This document shows, in pieces, positions 28,855 to 37,833 of a stretch of 64,000 nt of DNA. Under the pieces are notes generated by a model. The model had not been told where the DNA came from. It did not search any database and saw only the letters and a program-made list of their open reading frames with translations. Positions within the stretch are counted from its first letter, which is position 1; each line of letters begins with the position of its first letter. The stretch comes from Methanothrix thermoacetophila PT (lineage in GTDB: Archaea; Halobacteriota; Methanosarcinia; Methanotrichales; Methanotrichaceae), in NCBI RefSeq assembly GCF_000014945.1, contig NC_008553.1, positions 1,736,001 to 1,800,000 of the forward strand. Direction: 5' to 3'. The position numbers and the translations under genes are program-made.

Positions 28855-29532
28855 ATGAGAAAACTGACAGTGTTACTCATGCTTCTCATGCTCTCTGATT
28901 TATCCATGGCTCAGAGCACGCCCCAGGATCTGGTTGAAGATGCAAAGGCTCTTTTTGATGCGAATGATTATAACCAGGCCCTGAATCTGACGGAGACAGC
29001 GCTCAGAATGGACAGCAGCCTCGAACAGGCCTGGCTTCTCAGGGGGAAGATACTCTACGCGATGGGTATGCTGAGAGATGCATACCAGAGCTTCGATAGG
29101 GCCACGCAACTCGATCCATCTGATGCAGAGGCATGGAACTACAAGGGAATCGTGCTGGCGGCGATGCAAAGATACAATAATTCGTTGCAGTGCTTCGAAT
29201 CTGCGATCCAGGCAGACCCCATGAACTACGAGGCCTGGAGCAACAAGGGCAACACTCTCGTGAGCCTTGGGAGACTCGATGACGCCATCTCAGCATTCGA
29301 TAGATCTATTATCCTCAATCAGACATACGTAGGCGCCTGGATCGGCAAGGGTCTGGCCTTCTACTACCAGAAGAGGTACCATGAGGCCCTGGCGATGTAT
29401 GAGAGGGCTCTCCAGCTGGATCCTAACAACTCAATCGCCCTCTACAACAAGGGTCTAGCGCTGCAAAAGCTCGGCATGAACAAAGAGGCTGAGGAGGCGT
29501 TCAGAGCTGCAGAGCAGAACCAGAAGAGATGA
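28855..29532 (+). CDS. Secreted or membrane-anchored TPR protein
   Basis: 225 aa. A signal-like N-terminus (MRKLTVLLMLLMLSDLSMAQS) is followed by about five tetratricopeptide repeats of 34 residues from residue 25 to the end. Examples are AWNYKGIVLAAMQRYNNSLQCFESAIQADP and ALYNKGLALQKLGMNKEAEEAFRAAE. TPRs bind other proteins, so this is probably an extracytoplasmic scaffold. The frame opens upstream at 28768, but ATG 28855 fits both the signal peptide and the TATA box near 28822, giving an almost leaderless transcript. No operon partner is evident. Confidence 0.85.
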   Translation: MRKLTVLLMLLMLSDLSMAQSTPQDLVEDAKALFDANDYNQALNLTETALRMDSSLEQAWLLRGKILYAMGMLRDAYQSFDRATQLDPSDAEAWNYKGIVLAAMQRYNNSLQCFESAIQADPMNYEAWSNKGNTLVSLGRLDDAISAFDRSIILNQTYVGAWIGKGLAFYYQKRYHEALAMYERALQLDPNNSIALYNKGLALQKLGMNKEAEEAFRAAEQNQKR

Positions 29533-29666
29533 TATGGGGTGCTCCAGATGATCATTTACAACAGGCACATCCCTGTCATTCGGCGGATCGATAACCTTTC
29601 ACAAAGAGGCAAAGTCGATTGTCGCTTGGTTACTGTCAGAGCGCGCCTCTCCGATGGTTCAACAAC

Positions 29667-30197
29667 ATGAGCCTTAAAATAATACAAATCATGTCCAACG
29701 ATCTCAGACCAAGCGAGCAGGTCTACAGAGGTTTAAAAAGAGCTGGCATAGACCTCGTAGCATCCGTTCCCTGTGTGAACCTTCAGGAGCTTCTGTGCCT
29801 TCTCTCCTCAGATCCTGATATCATACACATACCTGTCACAAGAGAGGAGGAGGGCATCGGGGTGTGCGCTGGTGCATACATGGGCGGCATGAGCCCGGCG
29901 ATCGCGATGCAGAACTCCGGACTCGGTAACAGCATAAACGCTCTGGCATCCCTGGATATGCTCTATGGAATACCGCTTCTGATGGTGATTAGCCATCGCG
30001 GGACTCAGGGGGAGCGGCTCGTGGGCCAGATTCCCATGGGGAGGCTGACAGAGCCTCTGCTGAAGACGATGGGAATCCCGTTCTTCCGGCCGCGACCGCA
30101 TGAAGCCGAGAAGGCTGTAGAGGGTGCGTGGAGCCTTGCGCTGAATGAAATGCGGCCTGTCGCGGTTCTGCTGGATATAAAGTTCTGGGGGAGGTAA
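29667..30197 (+). CDS. comD: Sulfopyruvate decarboxylase alpha subunit
   Basis: 176 aa. ComD and ComE together decarboxylate sulfopyruvate to sulfoacetaldehyde in coenzyme M synthesis. ComD carries the pyrimidine-side TPP domain: RPSEQVYRGLKRAGIDLVASVPCVNLQELL, the catalytic Glu region PVTREEEGIGVCAGAYMGG, and MQNSGLGNSINALASL. The start is uncertain: ATG 29667, or ATG 29691 just before the conserved part. comE follows after 46 bases with its own GGTGAT site. In Methanosarcinia sulfopyruvate usually comes from cysteate; the enzymes for that are not in the window. Confidence 0.93.
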   Translation: MSLKIIQIMSNDLRPSEQVYRGLKRAGIDLVASVPCVNLQELLCLLSSDPDIIHIPVTREEEGIGVCAGAYMGGMSPAIAMQNSGLGNSINALASLDMLYGIPLLMVISHRGTQGERLVGQIPMGRLTEPLLKTMGIPFFRPRPHEAEKAVEGAWSLALNEMRPVAVLLDIKFWGR

Positions 30198-30243
30198 GCT
30201 ACCAGTCCCCTAGAAAGGGAGGGGCCGCTTTTGGTGATTCGAT

Positions 30244-30807
30244 ATGAGAAGAATAGACGCAATAGCGATCATAGCAGAGGCTGCTGAGGCATTGAATGCT
30301 CTCATCGTCTGCAACCTGGGCTACCCCAGCAGGGAGCTTTTCTTCATCAGAGACAGGCCGGAGAACTTCTACATGCTCGGATCGATGGGCATGGCATCCT
30401 CCATAGCGTTGGGCCTATCGCTGGCGCTTCCGGAGAGAAGGGTGATCGCGATCGATGGTGATGGTTCTGTGCTGATGAACCTCGGCACGCTTGCGACAAT
30501 TGCGAGCTTTGCGTCGTCCAATTACCTTCTCGTCATCCTCGATAACCGCGTGTACGGTTCCACAGGATGCCAGCCGACATGCACCTCGCGATGCACGGAT
30601 CTCGCTGCCGTCGCCAGGGGGGCCGGTGTCAGGGACGTGAGGGTTGTTTCCGGTGAAGAGGAGCTCAGGAGGAGGCTCTCGGGGAGCGGCGTGGTTGTGG
30701 CCATTGTGGAGCCAGGAAATGCGGACGTCCCTGTGATCCCCCTCACACCTGAGAAGATCCTGAGCAGGTTCATGGAGAGAGCCTCTTCACGCATGCGGAG
30801 ATCCTGA
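30244..30807 (+). CDS. comE: Sulfopyruvate decarboxylase beta subunit
   Basis: 187 aa partner of ComD. It holds the TPP diphosphate-binding motif, GDGSVLMNLGTLATIASF with the closing Asn in VILDN (the GDG-x25-N pattern). Cysteines in TGCQPTCTSRC follow. GGTGATTCGAT precedes the ATG at a good spacing. The last 38 bases overlap the end of the convergent marker 16 gene. Confidence 0.93.
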   Translation: MRRIDAIAIIAEAAEALNALIVCNLGYPSRELFFIRDRPENFYMLGSMGMASSIALGLSLALPERRVIAIDGDGSVLMNLGTLATIASFASSNYLLVILDNRVYGSTGCQPTCTSRCTDLAAVARGAGVRDVRVVSGEEELRRRLSGSGVVVAIVEPGNADVPVIPLTPEKILSRFMERASSRMRRS

Positions 30808-32026
30808 AGCTCCCATCGAGTATTCTCTCTTTGAGAATCTCCGCGAGCCTGATGGCGCGGAGACGGTCTGACTGTCTCAACGTTACTGGAACATGAATAC
30901 CATCTGGAGATCTTACCGAGCCCAGGCGCGCGCGGAAGACCTCAGGGCAGAGCACTGAGCAGAGCCCGCAGTTGAAGCAAAGCCCTCTATCTATGCGCAC
31001 GGGTCTTTTAATCGCGCCCATCGGACAGCTGATCTCTGCGATGCAATTTGTGCAGTCCTTGCATGAATCCGGTCGCACACGAACCGCGAGATCCACATCT
31101 CGCCAGACCTGTGCGTAATCCGCAGCCCATAAAGAGGATCTCGTGCCGACATCCATTACGGGCAGCGGGATCGCCCGCTCAGGGCGTGAAACCGCATTGA
31201 AAACCGACTGGCTCAGAACGGGAACCGGCACAGCCCATGAGGTAATGCACTCAGGGCCTGCAGACGTCACGAATCCGCCCATGAACTCAGGCATCATTTG
31301 GTGCATGTCAGCGAATCCGGACAGATTCGGCCTCTCCGGAGTGCTTCTTGTTCCCGTCCCGATCACGAAGCCCTCGGCACCGTTTATGAGAACGCGCGTT
31401 CCGACGCCTATCGTCTCCAGGAGCGGATCGTTCTCGAGAGGGTTCAGAATGCCGCATCCTGAGAACGACGCCCCGCTCATGCTTACAGGGAATGGAATCG
31501 CATGGAATATTGTGCTCATAGCCACTCCCCCTGTGTTCACGAACGCGGAGTAGTTCATGAATGCATTTCTTGTGCCGAAGATCCTGGCATGAGGTATCTC
31601 ATCCAGGGTGAGCTCTCTCGATATGCAGCGCCCGTCTGATGTCTCCACATCCACACAAACGCTTCTCCTCGCAACCAGGTCTCTGAAGAGATGACCGCCG
31701 CCGTACCTTTCGTCCCTGTGCGCCGTCCCGAAGACGATGAGATCTATGTGCCCCAGCCGCTCATTGGGGCATGGCCCCACATGCGCCAGCACGCCGTTGA
31801 TCCGCGCGCTAACAGAGCGGGCGAACGACCCCTTCTCCGCGAGTCCGAACGAGAGCACGGCATACGTCCCGCTCATCACAGCCCTCGTGGCTGTTGTGAC
31901 AACATCGACATCCTGGAGCTCGCTGACCGCGCCCTGCTCCACGAGATCCCTCACCTCCTCAGCGGTGAGCACCGTCGCCTCACCCCTGCGTATCCGCTCG
32001 TTTATCTCTTCAATCGATTTCCTCAT
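30770..32026 (-). CDS. Methanogenesis marker 16 / DUF39 protein with ferredoxin domain (L-aspartate semialdehyde sulfurtransferase type)
   Basis: 418 aa. Residues 1-310 are a DUF39 domain, related to the enzyme that turns aspartate semialdehyde into homocysteine. Marks are INERIRRGEATVLTAEEV, NAFMNYSAFVNTG, SFSGCGILNPLENDP and INGAEGFVIGTGTRS. The C-terminal 90 residues hold two ferredoxin motifs, CKDCTNCIAEISCP and CFNCGLCSVLCP. In some archaea these are separate proteins; the fused form is the methanogen marker 16. ATG 32026 is preferred over upstream starts because GAGGGGTG precedes it. The gene converges on comE and the 3' ends overlap by 38 bases. Homocysteine synthesis is inferred from family knowledge. 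Confidence 0.85.
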   Translation of the reverse strand: MRKSIEEINERIRRGEATVLTAEEVRDLVEQGAVSELQDVDVVTTATRAVMSGTYAVLSFGLAEKGSFARSVSARINGVLAHVGPCPNERLGHIDLIVFGTAHRDERYGGGHLFRDLVARRSVCVDVETSDGRCISRELTLDEIPHARIFGTRNAFMNYSAFVNTGGVAMSTIFHAIPFPVSMSGASFSGCGILNPLENDPLLETIGVGTRVLINGAEGFVIGTGTRSTPERPNLSGFADMHQMMPEFMGGFVTSAGPECITSWAVPVPVLSQSVFNAVSRPERAIPLPVMDVGTRSSLWAADYAQVWRDVDLAVRVRPDSCKDCTNCIAEISCPMGAIKRPVRIDRGLCFNCGLCSVLCPEVFRARLGSVRSPDGIHVPVTLRQSDRLRAIRLAEILKERILDGSFRISACVKRLSP

Positions 32027-32251
32027 AGCACCCCTCATCAAGGTCGAGCCACATCTTTATGTGCTCTCTCGTGAAACAGGTTGCATTTAATATGTGCAGA
32101 AAAGCGCTCATGTCGCAAGGCCACCCCGTGTGGACGAAAATGGTCTGCAATCAACGCCATCTTTGTACCACATCCTGGAGCAGTCGATCTGAAAAATGAT
32201 GGTTCTCCGCCCTTGACAGAGCGGAGCATTGCAGTATCCCAAGGGTCAGAG

Positions 32252-34981
32252 CTATCGGATCTCGAAGGTCGTGACCTCCTGGGTATCCCCCACCGTATTC
32301 AGAACTCCTGTGTACGTCTTCACGTCCCCTCCGGCCACCGTGCGCACAGTCCACCTTACCGCTCCGACGCCGCCGCAATCGCTGTAGTAGTTCACACTGA
32401 CTTTATACACGCCGGGCGGCGCGCTGCCTGTCGGCCAGAAGATGTTCTCAGGCTTGCCCATCTCGAAGTTGGAACACATGTTGTCGCGATCCAGCTGCCC
32501 GCCCGACGGAACCTGGGGATTGCCATAGTAGACCAAATCCCCATTTGGATCCTCCACATAGAGGTCGATGTCCGCGTTCGCATACCACGTCAGGGTGACC
32601 TGTACATCGCCTGTGTGGACCGATGTTTTCGTTCCGGTCCTCGCAGTAGTAGCGAGAACCGACCTGCATGGATACCCACCCAGGAAGCACGGGGACCCCT
32701 GGAGTGAAGATTCATCAAGATGATCGAACCGCATAACATCTCCGGGGTTTATCTGGTAAACCTTCGTCTGCTTGGACTTTGCATGACGGCATGGGGAATA
32801 CATGGGGTCTCCAGGATTCACCTCCGATACGAAGAGAAACTCGGTCAGAGTGTATGTGCCTGCAGGCACCCAGAAGCGCTCTCTGGTCTCGCTTCTTGTG
32901 CTTTCAGCCGGCACGTCAAATGCCAGTATCATCCAGTTGTTCGGGGGAGTCCAGAGGCCCGCCACGGATGCATCTCTGAAAACCGCATTCTGTATGCATA
33001 TACCGTGCTCTGTGTGTGTCGGAAGAATACTGCAGCGATCCTCACCATTGCATGGGAGATAGGAAATGGTGTTGTAGCGGTGTTTGTTGACCACCTCGAT
33101 CCAGCCGCCGTTTCTCCTCATCCATTCATCGGCTCCCCTGACCAGGGCGTATGGTGAGAAGTGATCCGTGAATATCGTGACAGTCCTCTCATCTGGATCG
33201 ACTGTGCCTGGTATCAGCTCCCATCTCCCAGATGTGGCGTTGAAGGTCGTCACTCCCACGATTGTGTTCGGATCCACCCCCTCAGGTATCCTCAGTGTGA
33301 TCTGCACCGGTCTCTCAAATACTGTGCCCTCAGGACCGAGCTGGTAGACCTCGCCAACAAGAGACAGACCCTCAGCCAGCTCTGGCCTCATATTCGTCTT
33401 CTCTATGCTGATGACCATTGTTCCTGGAGTTCCATCCTCGTTGGGCGGAATGGATCCTGAGGGTATATCAACAGCAGCACCACCAAGCGATACAGAGCCG
33501 GACTGGGTACCTGAAACGGTGGCGGATCTGCTTCCCTCCAAGGGCTCCTCTGGTGGGCGCTCCTCTATCACGCTGGGGCCGGGTGAAGGCGATGCAAGCG
33601 GGTATCTGTCAATGCAATCACCGCCTGGAATGCCATACGGAGAGTCGCAGATCCCGTCGCGGTTCGAGTCTGTGCAGAGGTTATCGCTGTAATAGTTGCC
33701 TTTCGATCCGTCATCCCATCTGTTGACGTCGCCGGTCCCAAGCTCTGTGGCGTTGTAATCATCGTATGCATCATCACCGATGTTATCTGCAATAATGTTG
33801 CTGAATATCATGTTCCGATTAGACTCGTAAACATGTATCCCATCGCCGCCGTTCCTCGATATCCTGTTGCCCCTTATCGTGTTCTCATCACATCCGCTCA
33901 GGAGGTATATCCCATTGTCATCGTTGTCCTCTATGATATTCGCCTCGATCAGGTTGCTGTCTGCCTCGTACAGCTCGATCCCCTTATCGCATAGCGTTAT
34001 ACTGTTGTTTCTTATGATATTGCTGCTGGAGTAGACCATTATTCCGGAGTATCCGAGAAATCCACCCCTCGCATTGATCACGCTCAGCCCCTCAAGAGCG
34101 ACTCCATCCGCAGATATCGTGATGCCATCGCCGCGCCTGTCAGCATTTATTACAGGCGTACCGATGCCGCGTATCGTGAGTTTCCTGTCGACAAAGATGT
34201 TCTCCCTGTACGTGCCAGAATAGACCTCGATCGTGTCTCCGTCAGTGGAGGCATTGATGGCGTCCTGGATCCGCGAGTACTGCTTCCCTGTACCAACCGT
34301 CAGGATGTTTCTGCTTTCCGGTATCTGACCCTCTGATGCGCCCATGATGGACCATATCTTCAGGTAATCGAATGCGACGTGTGCTTGCGATGCATCCTGC
34401 GTCTCTCCTAAAATATCTATGACCCCAGAGCGTATGCTCCCGTCCTTGCAGCTTCCAACCCACCGGTCGTTTATGCAGATCGTGAAGTCCTCTCCGGATG
34501 CCACCACCTTTATTTTGTTCGCATCCAGCGCCACTGCATCTGACCTTGACCAGGGTATGAGATCCGCCCACTCTCCATTTTTATATTTAAAGAATGCGAA
34601 CTTGTGATTGGTGTTCAGCACAAGCCTGTAAAAATCGTCATTCTCCACATCTTTTCTGAGATTCAGCCCGAACTCCCCATACTCCGGCACGTCCACCACA
34701 TATACCATCGTCTCGAGCACGAAATCGCTGAAATCCATTCCTGCAGGCACTTTGGTATTTTTCACGGTGTGAGAGGTGTTGACAGAGATGTGGTACATCC
34801 CATTCATGTAGTCCCTCGTGTAGCTCTCTGTCGTCACCCGTGGCCATCCACTCGCTGGATTGGAGAAGTCGTCCGAATAGAGCAGGTCTCCTGTCAGCGA
34901 GTCCATGTAAGAGAGCTGAGCCGATGATTGTGTACAAAAGGCACACATCATCAGCAGATGAAGCACCAATAATGATTTCAT
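32252..34981 (-). CDS. Secreted beta-helix surface protein with ZU5-like domain
   Basis: 909 aa. Signal peptide MKSLLVLHLLMMCAFCTQSSAQ. Residues about 20-215 look like a laminin-G/DUF1080-type beta-sandwich (LLYSDDFSNPASGWP). Next is a NosD/PbH1 right-handed beta-helix (about 225-470) with repeats such as SSNIIRNNSITLCDKGIELYE and DENTIRGNRISRNGGDGIHV. A ZU5-like domain follows a Pro/Glu linker (GGAAVDIPSGSIPPNEDGTPGTM). The end (about 810-909) has GDVQVTLTWYANADIDLYVEDPNG, which resembles DUF2135 or PPC-type domains. Many Cys and N-glycosylation sequons fit an extracellular protein. No C-terminal anchor is seen. The frame opens at ATG 35008; ATG 34981 gives the cleanest signal peptide. Function unknown, probably cell envelope. 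Confidence 0.85.
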   Translation of the reverse strand: MKSLLVLHLLMMCAFCTQSSAQLSYMDSLTGDLLYSDDFSNPASGWPRVTTESYTRDYMNGMYHISVNTSHTVKNTKVPAGMDFSDFVLETMVYVVDVPEYGEFGLNLRKDVENDDFYRLVLNTNHKFAFFKYKNGEWADLIPWSRSDAVALDANKIKVVASGEDFTICINDRWVGSCKDGSIRSGVIDILGETQDASQAHVAFDYLKIWSIMGASEGQIPESRNILTVGTGKQYSRIQDAINASTDGDTIEVYSGTYRENIFVDRKLTIRGIGTPVINADRRGDGITISADGVALEGLSVINARGGFLGYSGIMVYSSSNIIRNNSITLCDKGIELYEADSNLIEANIIEDNDDNGIYLLSGCDENTIRGNRISRNGGDGIHVYESNRNMIFSNIIADNIGDDAYDDYNATELGTGDVNRWDDGSKGNYYSDNLCTDSNRDGICDSPYGIPGGDCIDRYPLASPSPGPSVIEERPPEEPLEGSRSATVSGTQSGSVSLGGAAVDIPSGSIPPNEDGTPGTMVISIEKTNMRPELAEGLSLVGEVYQLGPEGTVFERPVQITLRIPEGVDPNTIVGVTTFNATSGRWELIPGTVDPDERTVTIFTDHFSPYALVRGADEWMRRNGGWIEVVNKHRYNTISYLPCNGEDRCSILPTHTEHGICIQNAVFRDASVAGLWTPPNNWMILAFDVPAESTRSETRERFWVPAGTYTLTEFLFVSEVNPGDPMYSPCRHAKSKQTKVYQINPGDVMRFDHLDESSLQGSPCFLGGYPCRSVLATTARTGTKTSVHTGDVQVTLTWYANADIDLYVEDPNGDLVYYGNPQVPSGGQLDRDNMCSNFEMGKPENIFWPTGSAPPGVYKVSVNYYSDCGGVGAVRWTVRTVAGGDVKTYTGVLNTVGDTQEVTTFEIR

Positions 34982-35620
34982 ATTCATCATACCATGTTTA
35001 CATAGCATCTCATAGAGCTTTCAACCCTAACAAATTACTCAAATTGTATATTGAATATTATTCAATTAGTTAACCAGAAATAACTCTCAAAATCCTCCTG
35101 AATTTTTATAATCATTGATCTGAAGCTATATAGTCGTTTTGGCGGTGGGGATGGACGTGTCCGGATGAGAGCTGAAGCCAGAAATTCGGGTCTTACTGCT
35201 TTTGGATGTCTGAGACAGCAACCCTTATTCGAACAGGTCCGTGGGGATCGGATGGCGAGATGAATCTTCTGTGAGCCATGCACTAGTGGAATCCGCAGCA
35301 CTCAATCTGTCACCGATACCTATCTGATAAAAGAGACACTCTCCTCCTATGCGTTCGTAGCGAATGAGTGCTTTCACCAACCACAGGTCGTGGCTAGCAT
35401 CACCGAACAATCTGCCATGAAATCGATGTTCATCGACACAATACCTCACAACTCCTTGAAGCTATATACTAGCGTCTCAATGATACGAGTACACGACCTT
35501 GCACGACTTTGTTATAAAATCTGGATAGGAGCAGGCCGCTCCGGGGCAGCAGACAGAGAGTGCCTCGTTCGATGGAACGTGTCTCCCTTTCCTGAGGAGT
35601 TCGCGCCCTGCGACTCTCTG
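34982..35620. other. AT-rich gene-free stretch with one family A repeat
   Basis: The first 150 bases are AT-rich and probably hold the promoter of the minus-strand surface protein gene. A family A repeat lies at 35153-35240. No gene is seen in the rest; the long plus-strand frame from 35390 is a shadow of the Tyr/Trp-rich gene. Confidence 0.5.
35153..35240. repeat. Dispersed repeat family A, copy at 35.2 kb
   Basis: 88 bp from GGACGTGTCCGGAT to CTTATTCGAACAGGTCC. The inside shares GAGCTGAAGCCAGAAATTC and TTACTGCTTTTGGATG with the copies at 25.8 and 39.6 kb. Confidence 0.75.
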
Positions 35621-36361
35621 TTACGGATCTATGATCGTCGTGACAAACTCATGCCTTCCATCACGTCTGCCGTCATGTCGATCGTGTATTCCATCATGCC
35701 ATGTGTGCCCTGTCGACCTCCACTCCCATGTGTACTTGTAGGTCCATCGTATCGGCTCATACACTACGGGCCTGTAGTAGTACCTGACCGGAAGCGTGTG
35801 GTAGTATGTTGTGAACGTGTAGCCTCCGTACCACCATGGCCAGTCCTCGCGGACGTAGTACCAGACGTAGTTGCTCCTGTAAACCCCATCAATCACATAC
35901 CATACCTTGTAGACGCCGGGGAACGGCCCGTAGAACCACGTCCAGTATCTGTGGTACGGGAGGACACGGCCCAGATGCTGTGTGACTATCTGACCTGTCG
36001 GATACTCGTAGTATACGACAAGGTCGCCATCTACAGACGGCACAATCTCCTGGTTCGCCCAGCTCTTTGGCGGCACGTTCAGGCTGACTGTGTGCACATA
36101 GTTCACTCCATCAACTATCCACAGCCCGTTTCCCTCAGGCACGCTGCTCAGGACAGATGGATCATCCACCGCGCCCTGATCAACCAGGCTCCCGGCATCT
36201 GCCGGCTCCTCATTTGTGAAATACGCACTCTCAGGCGGAGGCTGGTAATAGTCCACCGGCTGATCCGGGTACTCTGTCGGGTAGAGGGCATCATAATCCT
36301 CTGGATTCATCGCGGCAGAGAGGCCTGCGACGATAACCAATCCGATGATCAATTTGAGCAT
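35621..36361 (-). CDS. Secreted Tyr/Trp-rich protein of unknown function
   Basis: 246 aa. A short signal peptide (MLKLIIGLVIVAGLSAA) is followed by an acidic, Pro/Tyr-rich linker (about 20-50) and a domain very rich in Tyr and Trp (YHRYWTWFYGPFPGVYKVWYV, WPWWYGGYTFTTYYH, WTYKYTWEWRSTGHTW). The end is His/Asp/Arg-rich (HDGIHDRHDGRRDGRHE), which could bind metal. A TATA-like CTTTTATTC lies about 28 bases before the start, which supports a leaderless transcript and this strand over the longer plus-strand frame. I do not recognise the family. Confidence 0.75.
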   Translation of the reverse strand: MLKLIIGLVIVAGLSAAMNPEDYDALYPTEYPDQPVDYYQPPPESAYFTNEEPADAGSLVDQGAVDDPSVLSSVPEGNGLWIVDGVNYVHTVSLNVPPKSWANQEIVPSVDGDLVVYYEYPTGQIVTQHLGRVLPYHRYWTWFYGPFPGVYKVWYVIDGVYRSNYVWYYVREDWPWWYGGYTFTTYYHTLPVRYYYRPVVYEPIRWTYKYTWEWRSTGHTWHDGIHDRHDGRRDGRHEFVTTIIDP

Positions 36362-36882
36362 CATATATTCCGAGAGGGGGAGCCGAGAATAAAAGGTTGG
36401 TTTTTATATGTGACTCAGATAAGATCTAGAAGCGACCTCCAGATGATCTAGGTGACGAGCAGCATTCGTGCATGTGAAGAGCAGGGGCGTGTCGAAATTG
36501 CTGTAAATTTACCTCATGCTGGTGCGATGCATACCGATCACTTTTGAATTTACAGCGAACTCGATACACTGCCAGAGCAGGCTATCGAATTCGTTGCGAG
36601 ACTATTTGAGCAACGATGCTGATCTGCATCGATTCTGCGCGGAAATACAATCCACATAAATCAATATGCTTGGGAATTTTGAGGCGACTTCATCAGCATG
36701 CCCACTGTACGCAGATCTGTGGGACCAGGATCTCCTGAGGAGATGCACCCGCTCGATCTGCTCGCCATCACTCCAGAGCGTGATCTCCTGCTTGGATGTG
36801 TTTCTTATCTCCCAAGAGCTGAGGTTCACCGATCAGATCAAACATATCGAGAGTGAAATGGTGGCAGCTCAGAGTGTGTCAC
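36362..36882. other. Gene-free stretch with a family B palindrome
   Basis: Apart from the palindromic repeat at 36493-36563 nothing is recognised. Two open frames of 75-84 codons overlap each other on opposite strands here and neither looks like a protein. Confidence 0.45.
36493..36563. repeat. Palindromic dispersed repeat family B, copy 1
   Basis: 71 bp with inverted ends CGAAATTGCTGTAAATTT (36493-36510) and AATTTACAGCGAACTCG (36547-36563). The same ends frame a 69-bp stretch at 51865-51933, but the centres differ. It looks like a miniature inverted-repeat element. Confidence 0.65.
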
Positions 36883-37653
36883 TTATTGAACTTCCGGTAG
36901 TGCTGTCAGCGCCAACGTGATCATCCCCATTGTTATACAGAACCATGAGAAGCTGACATTCCTCGAGAATCTCATCAGCACATCCATCGTCGCATACCCT
37001 GTGATGAACGACGATGCGAGCATCACTGCTCCAGGCAGCGATCGAATCGACAGTGGAGATCCGGCGAGACAGTCGAGCGCAATCGCGCCGAGCACAGCAG
37101 GCACGCTTATTATGAATGATACCATCAGAGCATCATCCTGTTTCACTCCCCGCATCAGCAGGACTGTAAGGGTGGTACCGGATCTCGAGACACCAGGAAG
37201 TATCGAGAACCCCTGCGCCAGTCCAAGGAGAACCATATCCTTTGTGCTGATTTCCTCCATGTCTTTGGTGGATGAGCTGCGCAGCCTGAGCATCAGTCCT
37301 GTGGCTATAAGGAGAGAGCCTATGAGCAGCGTCGCCTGCTCGCCGCCGGTGAATCTATCCCTGAAGAGCATGTAAAGAGGGACGCCTGTTATACCTGTGA
37401 AGAGCGTGGCGACGATTACGGTTCTCATGAGCTTTGATTCCGTGTTCAGCATTCCCAGGAGCCGACTTCTGAACCTCACAAGCACTGCCAGCATGGTCCC
37501 TGTGTGCAGGAATATCGAGCATGAGAGGGCGTCAGTCGGTCTCATTCCCAGCCAGCTGATCATCGCCAGCATTGTCTGGCCCTCGCTGCTCACGGGCAGC
37601 CATTCGGTTATCCCCTGGAGCGCGCCCAGAACTAGTGCCTGAAGTGCATCCAT
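36883..37653 (-). CDS. uppP: Undecaprenyl-diphosphatase-like phosphatase (UppP/BacA)
   Basis: 256 aa membrane enzyme with seven to eight helices that removes a phosphate from polyprenyl diphosphate. Both active-site motifs are seen: ITEWLPVSSEGQ near residue 16 (E-x-L-P-x-S-S) and LPGVSRSGTT near residue 152. In archaea the substrate is probably the dolichyl-type lipid that carries glycans for S-layer protein glycosylation. A divergent GT-C-like membrane protein starts 150-180 bases away, which fits a shared role in lipid-linked sugar handling. Confidence 0.93.
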   Translation of the reverse strand: MDALQALVLGALQGITEWLPVSSEGQTMLAMISWLGMRPTDALSCSIFLHTGTMLAVLVRFRSRLLGMLNTESKLMRTVIVATLFTGITGVPLYMLFRDRFTGGEQATLLIGSLLIATGLMLRLRSSSTKDMEEISTKDMVLLGLAQGFSILPGVSRSGTTLTVLLMRGVKQDDALMVSFIISVPAVLGAIALDCLAGSPLSIRSLPGAVMLASSFITGYATMDVLMRFSRNVSFSWFCITMGMITLALTALPEVQ

Positions 37654-37833
37654 CCCAGCACCGCTCTGCTGCAGGGTATATCACATTTTTGGGGGAATGT
37701 TTTTAATCAATCCCTCTCTCTCACCACTGGTGATGCTCTGATCTCCGATCTGCTCCTCGCAGCGTTTGCAGTTGCCCTCACCATCACGTGCGGCCTGCCT
37801 TTCCTGCGTAGCTGCAAAGCGCGCTCTCTGACT

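Noticed and set aside
35390-36451. Long plus-strand open frame of 353 codons
   Set aside because: It lies antisense to the Tyr/Trp-rich secreted protein, has no signal or family features and begins in repeat-rich DNA. The minus-strand gene has a signal peptide and a promoter-like box.
36602-36920. Small frames on both strands near 36.7 kb
   Set aside because: They overlap each other in antisense and show no protein-like pattern.
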